This document shows, piece by piece, positions 57,060 through 64,000 of a DNA stretch of 64,000 bases. Position numbers and translations under genes: made by a program. How positions within the stretch are numbered: position 1 is the first letter of the stretch; each line of letters starts with the position of its first letter. The notes beneath the pieces are model-generated. The model made no database searches. It saw nothing but the letters and a program-made list of their open reading frames with translations, and was not told the DNA's origin. This DNA is from Deroplatys truncata. Taxonomy: Eukaryota; Arthropoda; Insecta; Mantodea; Mantidae. Where the stretch lies: NCBI GenBank assembly GCA_030765065.1, contig CM060986.1, positions 136,245,142-136,309,141 on the forward strand, given 5' to 3'.

Positions 57060-58026
57060 CGGGGGCCAGTCCAAAAGTAATGTCTCCCATTTTTTTTTTG
57101 TGTTGCTTTGAGTGTCCGAGCCAGATTATGTTAATGTAGTATTAACTGTTGAACTTACCCGCTAGTGCCTTGTTAGTTTCCTTGTCCTGCGACAGATAGC
57201 AGCAGCAGGGGAGCGTTCCAAAATGGCTACCTACATCGAAGTGCGTACAAAACAGAGATGTGCGATTGAATTCCTTACCGCTGAACAAATAGCACCAATC
57301 GAAATCCATCGACGCTTGCTAAAGGTGTATGGAGACGATACAGTAGATGTGAGTAACGTGAGGCGGTGGGTACAGCGTTTCAAAAGTGGTGAAAAGGATG
57401 TGCAGGACAAGCCACACCCTGCTCGGCTGTCACAGCAAATAATGAACAGCGTCTCGATCAACTCATCCGTAATGATGGGCGGATTACGATCAAGGAATTA
57501 TGTGTAGAGCCGTATGTCGGATGTAATGCCTTAGATAAGATGTTACGCAACCTTAATTATCGCAAAGTGTGTGCCAGATGGGTCCCGCGGATGCTTTCAC
57601 AAGACCAATAAACTCATCGAATGGAAATTTGTCGGGACCTGCTCGACCAATACGAGGCTAAAGATGACAATTTTCTGAACTCCATCATCCCCGTAGATGA
57701 GACGTGGTGTCACCACTACGAGCCAGAACCTAAATAAAAGTCCATGGAGTGGCGACATCCGACTTCTCCTACAAAGAAGTGAGCAAGATACAGCAATTCA
57801 CTGTCTAGCCAAGACAGTGACTAGCCTCAGCTGGTTCAGATTTATACGAGCTGATATGCAAACCCTTGTTCATCGTTGGCAAAAGTACATAATGAATGGT
57901 GGTGATTATGTAGAAAAATAACAGTATGTAGCTGAAATCTTGCTCTATTTAACTGTGTTATTGTGTTTTCTGTATCTGTTGTAGTTTCCATGAAAATAAA
58001 TAAGAGGCATTACTTTCGGAATGATG
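57060..58026 (+). mobile_element. Internally deleted classical mariner
   Basis: The left end reads CCAGTCCAAAAGTAATGTCT and the right end, on the other strand, CATTCCGAAAGTAATGCCTC. TA lies at both sides. About 970 bp instead of the usual 1.3 kb. Confidence 0.85.
57223..57921 (+). pseudogene. Mariner transposase with catalytic domain deleted
   Basis: Starts MATYIEVRTKQRCAIEFLTA and continues through IEIHRRLLKVYGDDTVDVSN and VRRWVQRFKSGEKDV, the N-terminal DNA-binding half of mariner transposases. A frameshift at about 57430 is followed by NYRKVCARWVPRML (mariner linker WVPxxL motif) and VDETWCHHYEPEPK with the first catalytic Asp. From about 57770 sequence is missing: the second and third catalytic Asp regions are gone, and the frame rejoins near the C-terminus with LVHRWQKYIMNGGDYVEK. 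The element could only move if another copy supplied transposase. Confidence 0.9.
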
Positions 58027-58739
58027 TAATACATAGGCTCTCCATTAATTACTACCTTAATTAATAAGACAGAAATCACGTTTACAAACTGAAGTTTCTG
58101 GAAACAATTTGGTCAGCTTATATTATGATGACCAGTTTACACACATGACGATAAGCCATAACACCAACAATTGCGGTGTTTATCAACTTCCGGTAGGCAG
58201 TTCTAAACCTACACATGTGAGCAAGCCATTAACATTTTGAAGGAAGAACAGAAATATTTGGTTCTGGTGCTAATCTTAAATCCTCAGCTTCTGCCGATTG
58301 CGGCAGAAAACAGTAATTTCCAAAACTGTTTATTCCTCATTTCAGTGATGCATCTAGGAGAAATGAATATCCTGACGTTAGTTTAACATAAAACAGCTGA
58401 CAGGAGGGTATCTGTGTGCTGACGTCAACCGTCAACCAACTTGTGTCAAGGGACAACGGTATGAGGGACAAGACAGGTGCGACTGTTTATGCATGTAAAC
58501 GCCTGTTATCTAATCTGGGATGTTTTAAGTGGCTACGGTGCTTTTAGAAAACCCATTTTGTCCTTTTGCGCCTTCCAGGTCCATTGTCTCCAACTGCGTT
58601 GTTTCTTACTGCGTTTGTTTGTAACTTAATGGTTCCTAAGGTTAAGCTCCATTCATCGAACATTATGTTACTTCGAAATTTCTTTACGTTAAAAGGTAAT
58701 GGTAATTATGCTTTTAAGAAATAATAGCTTAAAAACCAA
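58027..58739. other. No recognisable feature
   Basis: Moderately AT-rich with a few short inverted words, no frame or repeat identified. Confidence 0.35.
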
Positions 58740-58980
58740 AAGTAATAAGATAGATACTTACATGATTTTCTTTACTCGTTCTTCCACAAACTATTCTTAA
58801 AAAATCTTATTATTCTATCTAATTCTTATTAATTTACATAAACCTTCATTACTCACACATTTTGTTGTAGATATAAGAAGAATACAGTAGCCTACAGTAA
58901 TAGCAAAATTCTTTCAATGCCCGCTATGTGATGCCTTAAAATTCTGTTCTCCTTTGTATGAACACGAAAAAGATAGGGGA

Positions 58981-59759
58981 AAAAATCTATTGTATCACTC
59001 TCACACAACTTTCTCTGCCTTCTACTGTTTATTACAGGATATATAAACTATTCCTACGAACGTTTATTTTTCTATCTCTTCATTTTAATCCAGATAAACC
59101 TTAGCAGAAATAGCTACATTACACATTGCTTAGGATACAAAGAGAACAGTGGCAGTCAAATATTTAAGAACTGAACCCTATATGCTGGTCTTAAAATTCC
59201 ACACTGTTTTCATGCAATCGCCACAAACATTGAAAATCGATGGGGCTTAAAAAGAATAACAAATATTGAACAAATTGAACCATTAATAAAGGATATCTTG
59301 GAAATGGCTGATGGCGCAAAAACATTATTTGAAATAAATTGTGTTTTTTTAAAGTGACTCTTTGAAGAGATCTACATTTTTTGTGCTGTATGCTTTCGTC
59401 TATCGCTTAACTTTTACCAGTTATACAAAATTATATATAAAATTCCCTCCAAATGAAGAGGACTTCACAGGTTATTCCCAGAAAGTTCAAGATATACATT
59501 TTATTTGTTACGTAAACATCTTTAGTATGTGGTATTTTAATTAAAATTGTTAGAGCTATTTTTTAGAAAATAACAATTTTGAAAAATGTTCCATGTAGAG
59601 GGTAGTTTGGAGTGGGAGGATTTTCTTGAAATTCTTCATGTCGTATCTTTGGAAGGTACAACTTCAAGTTTGGTATTTATCCAGCATTAGTTTTTGAATG
59701 ATGCTGTTTACAGACACATACACGCGCGCGAACCTTTTTCTAACAATTTTGTTTTACTA

Positions 59760-59807
<48 letters not shown>

Positions 59808-59911
59808 AGTCCTAAAAACATGTATTTCCGGTGAAATCTCAGTATGAAATTTTTGGGTGGAATGCAATACCTTCCCAACCTACTACGTACGTGGTAGAGC
59901 CAGCAAAAAAA
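58981..59911 (+). mobile_element. A-element, complete old-type copy
   Basis: From CTATTGTATCACTCTCACAC to TACTACGTACGTGGTAGAG. An (ATT)n run interrupts it at the recurrent insertion site after the microsatellite. Confidence 0.75.
59757..59804. repeat. (ATT)n microsatellite
   Basis: About 15 ATT units within an A-element. Confidence 0.95.
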
Positions 59912-60054
59912 ATTTATGTGATGCATTCACATGACTTTCTTACCCTCTAACGTTTATTAGTGGGTACACAAACTATTCCTACTAAAGCTTATTCTTCTAT
60001 CTGCTACATTTTAATCCAAACAAACCTTTGCAGAAATAGTTACATTACACATTT

Positions 60055-60965
60055 AGTTTGAGAAACAGATTGTGGTCATTCACGTATGGTAAGCCAGTTT
60101 GAAAAAGATGTATTATATTTCGACTGTTGGGGAGCCGAACTTGAAGTAGTTGCAATGCATGTATGGTAAGAAGTTTCCGGTAGCCTTCGCCCCAAATGTA
60201 CTTTCCGGTGGCCTTTGCCCCCAAAAATGTTTAAAAATATTAACTTTACAATTTTGACTGTTTCTTTAAATATTATATATTTATGTTTGCCTCGGCTGCG
60301 TCAGTATTTACATTTTTTAGAGACATGAATGTCTTAGCTGGCAGTGGTGCGACTGAAGAACGTAGGCTGAAAGATTATAATTTTACTTCACTCCTTTTAT
60401 TAATGTTTGACACGATTTAAATAACATTTGCACTTTTTAACACGTAAACTATTTTTTCCCACACAAAATACGTATTAAATTTCTAGAGGATGCATCTCAC
60501 GTTCGGTTAGGAGCACTGTCTACAAGCAACTGACTTCTGAATTTGAAAATTTTGCTCCACTTTAGTTTCTGATTGGCTAATCCTAGTCCAATAGAATATC
60601 TTCATTTAACTAAAGCTTTTTCTGGTTGTTGATTGACTACTTTATAAACTGTCACAAAAATTGCATTATTGCTTCCAAGAATCACAAGTAGCATTGTTAA
60701 ACTTTCAAATTCATTATTGCCTCAAGGTTACCTCATTGTTAGCAACTTTTGACCTATTTCTCACACTTCCTACATTATGAAATTACGTAATACATTCACA
60801 TAACATTATTACACATGTATACAATAATATAAACATATACAATGACTGTAATATACACTTTTTTATATCGTTACATACACATGTTGCGTTAAGGCGGGCT
60901 GTTATTAAATTTATATATTATATAATTAGACTGAAATCATTTAAATGTTAAAAATACTGCCTCAC
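60055..60965 (-). repeat. C repeat, copy 2
   Basis: Reverse complement of 20577-21630 with moderate divergence; shared words include TATGTTTGCCTCGGCTGCGT and TTTTTCTGGTTGTTGATTG. The element end TGAGGCAGTATTTTTAACAT lies at 60964. Flanks are compatible with a degraded 6-bp duplication. Confidence 0.7.
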
Positions 60966-61554
60966 GTTATAGATACAAAGGCAAAGGGAAAGTCAAATGT
61001 TTAAGAACTGGACATTATATGCTGGCCTTAAAATTCCACACGGCTTCCATGCAATCCCGAGACACAACTCAAAGCTGACAGGGTTTCGAGTGAATGACCA
61101 AGTAATGAACTACTCGAACCATTAATAATGGATGTCTCAGAAACGGCTTATGCCACAAAAAAGTTATTTGAAATAAATTGTGTTTTAAAGAGATCTGCTT
61201 TTTATATAGTGCGTTTTCGTTTATCACTTGTACCAGTTTACCAGTTGTACAAATTATACAAAATTACTTCCGAATGAAGAGGTCTTCATGAGCTATTCTA
61301 CATTTTATTTCTCATGTAAATATCTTTAATGTGTAACTCTTTAATGTAAATGATTAGAACCATTTTTTTAAATCAAATATTTCTAAATATGTTCTATGTA
61401 AAGGGTAGCTTGGGATGGGGCCATTTTCTTTAAAATCTTTCTGTCGCATCTTTGGAAGATAGTGAACTTGAATACCAAGTTTGATGCTTATCCAACATTT
61501 TATTTTTGAGTTATGCTGTCCAAGGCATACACTCACGGACTTTTATCTAAAAAT

Positions 61555-62465
61555 CTGATGTGTACACTCACATGAGTTTGTCTACGCTTGTACAAAGTAT
61601 TTTTACAAACTCTTATTCTCCATCCATTTCATATTAATCGAGATAAACATTTGCAGAAACGATCTTTTGACATGCAAAGCAAATTACATTTTACACATAG
61701 CGACCAGTTCTAAAAATATTTGTTTTGTATTTGCAAGGGCAATATAGAAATGCAGTAGCCTTTAAGCACAGACATATCTCTTAATAGCTGGTTGCTAGGT
61801 GCAGCACCATTCTCTTTGCCACAGATTAATACTCTTTGCATATCCAAGACAAAAAATTAATAACGAATTCCCATTTGAGAATATAAGTATTGAAAAATTT
61901 AAGGGAATAAAAAGCAATATCTCGAAAATGGTTCACTCAACAAAAAAAATGTATATGACATAAATTGTGTATTTTAACGGGATCTACATTTTTTGTGTAG
62001 TAAAATTTTGTCTATCTCTTATGGTTTACTAGTTAAGCAAAAGTCTTCACAATGAAGAATACTTTTGGAGACATTCCTAGAAAATTCGAGATATACATTT
62101 TATTCGTCATGAAAATATCTTAAAGATGTGATATTTTAATCAAAAGCGTTAGAGCCATTTTTGAGAAAATTAAAATTTTCGAAAAATTTTCCATGTAAAG
62201 GGTAATCTGGGGTGGAGGATTTTCTTGAAAATCTTCGTGTCGCATCTCTGGAAGATACTGAACCTGGATACCAAGTTTGGTGTTTATCCACTGTTCGTTT
62301 CTGAGTTATGCTGTTCACAGACAGACATACAGACATGGACATGTTTCCAAAATTGCTTTTTTTTATTCAGGGGGTCTCAAAACATGTATTCCGGTGAAAT
62401 CTCGGTATCGAATTTTTGGGTGGAATACAATACTTCCCCTACTTACTATACGTAGTAGAGAAAGT
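61555..62465 (+). mobile_element. A-element, complete copy nested in an old one
   Basis: From CTGATGTGTACACTCACATG to AGTAGAGAAAGT. The flanking AAAAAT appears on both sides, either a target duplication or part of the element end. Confidence 0.85.
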
Positions 62466-63116
62466 AAAAATGCTTTTTGTATTCAAGGGACCTCAAAAGA
62501 TGTATTTCCGGTGAAATCTTGGTATCGAATATCTTGTGTGGAATGCAATACCTTCTCTACCCACTATGTCCGTGGTAGAGAAAATAAAAAGTTCACACCA
62601 ATAAAGAAAGAATACCTCCGAAACACCAATAAAAGTGTATTTGACATAAATTGTGTGGTTTAAAGAGATGTTCATTTATGTGTATTAAGCTTTCGACTGT
62701 CACTTACAGTTTCTTTATATAATATATAAAATTATACAGAATCTACACTAAATAATCAGGACTTCAAAGGCTATTCGCAGATAATTGATGATACACATTA
62801 TATATGTGATGTAATTATCTTAAACATGTGGTATTTTAATCAAATCGTTGAAATATTTTTTAGAACTCGGAAACAGCAAAATATTTTCCATACAAAGGAC
62901 AGTTTGAGATGGGGGATTTTCTTGAAAATCTTTGTGTCACTTCCTGGGAGATGGTAAACTTAAATACCAAGTTTATAATTTAACAAAGTTTTCGTTTTGG
63001 GATTATGCTGTTCACAATATGGATGGACAGATACACGCATACTTTTTCATTCAGGGAACTTAAAACGTGTATTTCCAGTGAAATCTGCATAACTAATTTT
63101 TGGGTGGAGTGCAATA

Positions 63117-63599
63117 CAGGGATATTCAGAAAGAAGGAACAGATTTTAAATATTCGTTTTTAATGAACGACAATAGATAGCGACACATACGACACATCAT
63201 TTAGTAGAGGAAAGTTCAAAGTTTTAAGCCCCACCTATTACTTCCATTCAGTACCTACAGAAGCGCTGTGTTTGTTTACGAGAAAATGGAGACGCCACAG
63301 GGATAGTCGTTTTGTGTGCTGCATTATGCAATGATTTAATCCATTGTTTCATTGCAGCGGGCATATCGTTGTAAGTTCAACAACGCGCCGCCTCGTCATA
63401 AAAACTTTACAATTGATACAATAAATTCGTATAATATGGTTGCGTATGCAAACAGAAAAGCAAATGGTGCTCATTTTTAACACACAAAATAAAGTTTTGA
63501 ACTTTTCTCTATTCAGTGATGTATTGCATGTGTCGCTATCTATTGTCGTTCATTATAAATAAATATTTATGGTCTGTTGCTGTTTTTTGTATAACCCTG
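63117..63599. mobile_element. MITE of Tc1/mariner type, 483 bp
   Basis: Both ends begin CAGGG and share ATAATGAACGACAATAGATAGCGACACAT-type sequence (AATGAACGACAATAGATAGC exact) within about 110-bp inverted repeats. TA at 63115-63116 and 63600-63601. Inserted in an A-element that continues on both sides. No transposase frame. Confidence 0.85.
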
Positions 63600-63634
63600 T
63601 ACTTCCTCTCATAATTATAAGTGGTAGGGAAAGT

Positions 63635-64000
63635 AAAAATGAGGCGAAAGTCAAGCGCATACGATCCTATGCTCTAACGTACCTTTTTTATTGTATTGAA
63701 TGAATAGTAAATAAGAGGCTGTCATAGATTTACCAGTAAACTATAAACTCTGAAAACTCTGTAATCAAGTATGAAAACACATATAGGTATAAATTTCAAA
63801 AAATGGCTAAACGCAAAGAGAACTATAAATAAGAGCACGGTTTTGTTTAAAAGAGCATAATAGCCTGTAGGCACTTTTAAGGCAATTGAATTAGGTATGA
63901 AAATTTACAAATTTGAAGAAGTGGCTTAGCACGAAGAGAACTATTAAATACCAGGGCAGAAGTACGCATATTATCTTCAAATAATCAAAACAAGCTCTAG
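63635..64000. other. No recognisable feature
   Basis: AT-rich sequence to the window edge. A loosely repeated phrase (AAATTTCAAAAAATGGCTAA near 63791, a diverged AAATTTGAAGAAGTGGCTTA near 63909) suggests an old local duplication. Confidence 0.35.

Larger units (their letters stand above)
59914..62586 (+). mobile_element. Old A-element split by the C repeat and by a young A-element
   Basis: Pieces 59914-60054, 60966-61554 and 62466-62586 are collinear. It starts TTATGTGATGCATTCACATG and ends CTATGTCCGTGGTAGAG. The second break is at ATCTAAAAAT|GCTTTTT, the recurrent site. Confidence 0.8.
58740..63634 (+). mobile_element. Old A-element possibly enclosing a tandem A nest
   Basis: The 5' third is at 58740-58980 and a 3' part at 62595-63116 plus 63602-63634 begins close to where it stopped. 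The material between (58981-62586) is two further A-elements head to tail. The alternative is that the two outer pieces are unrelated fragments. Confidence 0.5.

Noticed and set aside
56892-57139. Frames on both strands before the mariner
   Set aside because: Overlapping frames with no recognisable motif, extending into the mariner TIR.
11887-62663. Many frames containing VSELCCSQTHRHTH-like sequence on both strands
   Set aside because: They are translations of the A-element CA microsatellite and its flanks; the same DNA is open in several frames and orientations and carries no coding bias.

Overview
The window is transposon-dense, AT-rich animal DNA. tRNA-derived SINEs, Jockey-like LINE remains, mariner/Tc1/pogo relics and a Pol II-style LTR point to an arthropod, most likely an insect with a large genome; I cannot name the species. 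I see no intact host gene, rRNA, functional tRNA or CRISPR array. Almost every long open frame is a transposon relic, a repeat, or the antisense of one.

The dominant component is one non-coding repeat family, called the A-element here. It is about 0.84-0.9 kb, with more than 25 full or partial copies on both strands, and covers roughly a quarter to a third of the window. A full copy has a small 5' hairpin, then ACTTTCTCTAC, an AT-rich body, a CACACAGACACA microsatellite, and a 3' palindrome (ACTATACGTAGT or CTACTACGTACGTGGTAG) ending in AGAGAAAGT. The subterminal inverted repeats, 3' hairpin, microsatellite core and A-run/T targets resemble Helentron-associated elements such as DINE-1; that assignment is inference. 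Copies insert into each other repeatedly at the same two internal A-runs, producing nests at 5.7-7.7, 11.1-14.6, 48.1-50.1 and 58.7-63.6 kb.

Layout. 0-5 kb: a SINE, A fragments, a dead mariner tail and a pogo/Tigger relic. 5.7-10.5 kb: an A nest, then a LINE 3' end holding a SINE that itself holds a 1,537-bp mariner-like element. 11-14.6 kb: one A-element swollen by three younger copies. 15.5-19 kb: a second SINE family, an LTR with a tRNA primer site, and a SINE with a 14-bp target duplication. 19.7-30.3 kb: two copies of a B repeat that received A-elements, a C repeat, LINE debris and a foldback. 30.9-33.8 kb: a Tc1 relic and an A copy.

The most striking object is at 33,819-45,237: an 11,419-bp element with 6-bp target duplications (GGGATC), 5'-AG termini and inverted arms of over 2.3 kb that look nearly identical, extending inward into arrays of a 142-bp repeat (8 and about 15 units). 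It splits a LINE fragment. Its centre holds a 17-copy array of a 76-bp repeat, a short GC3-rich coding remnant behind a promoter-like module that is also duplicated in the arms, and an A-element. The termini fit a non-autonomous Polinton/Maverick-like element, but no Polinton gene is recognisable.

45-58 kb: LINE relics carrying a Tc1/mariner element with inverted repeats of about 280 bp, itself split by an A nest, and a deleted classical mariner. 58.7-63.6 kb: a head-to-tail A nest with a second C repeat and a TA-flanked MITE.
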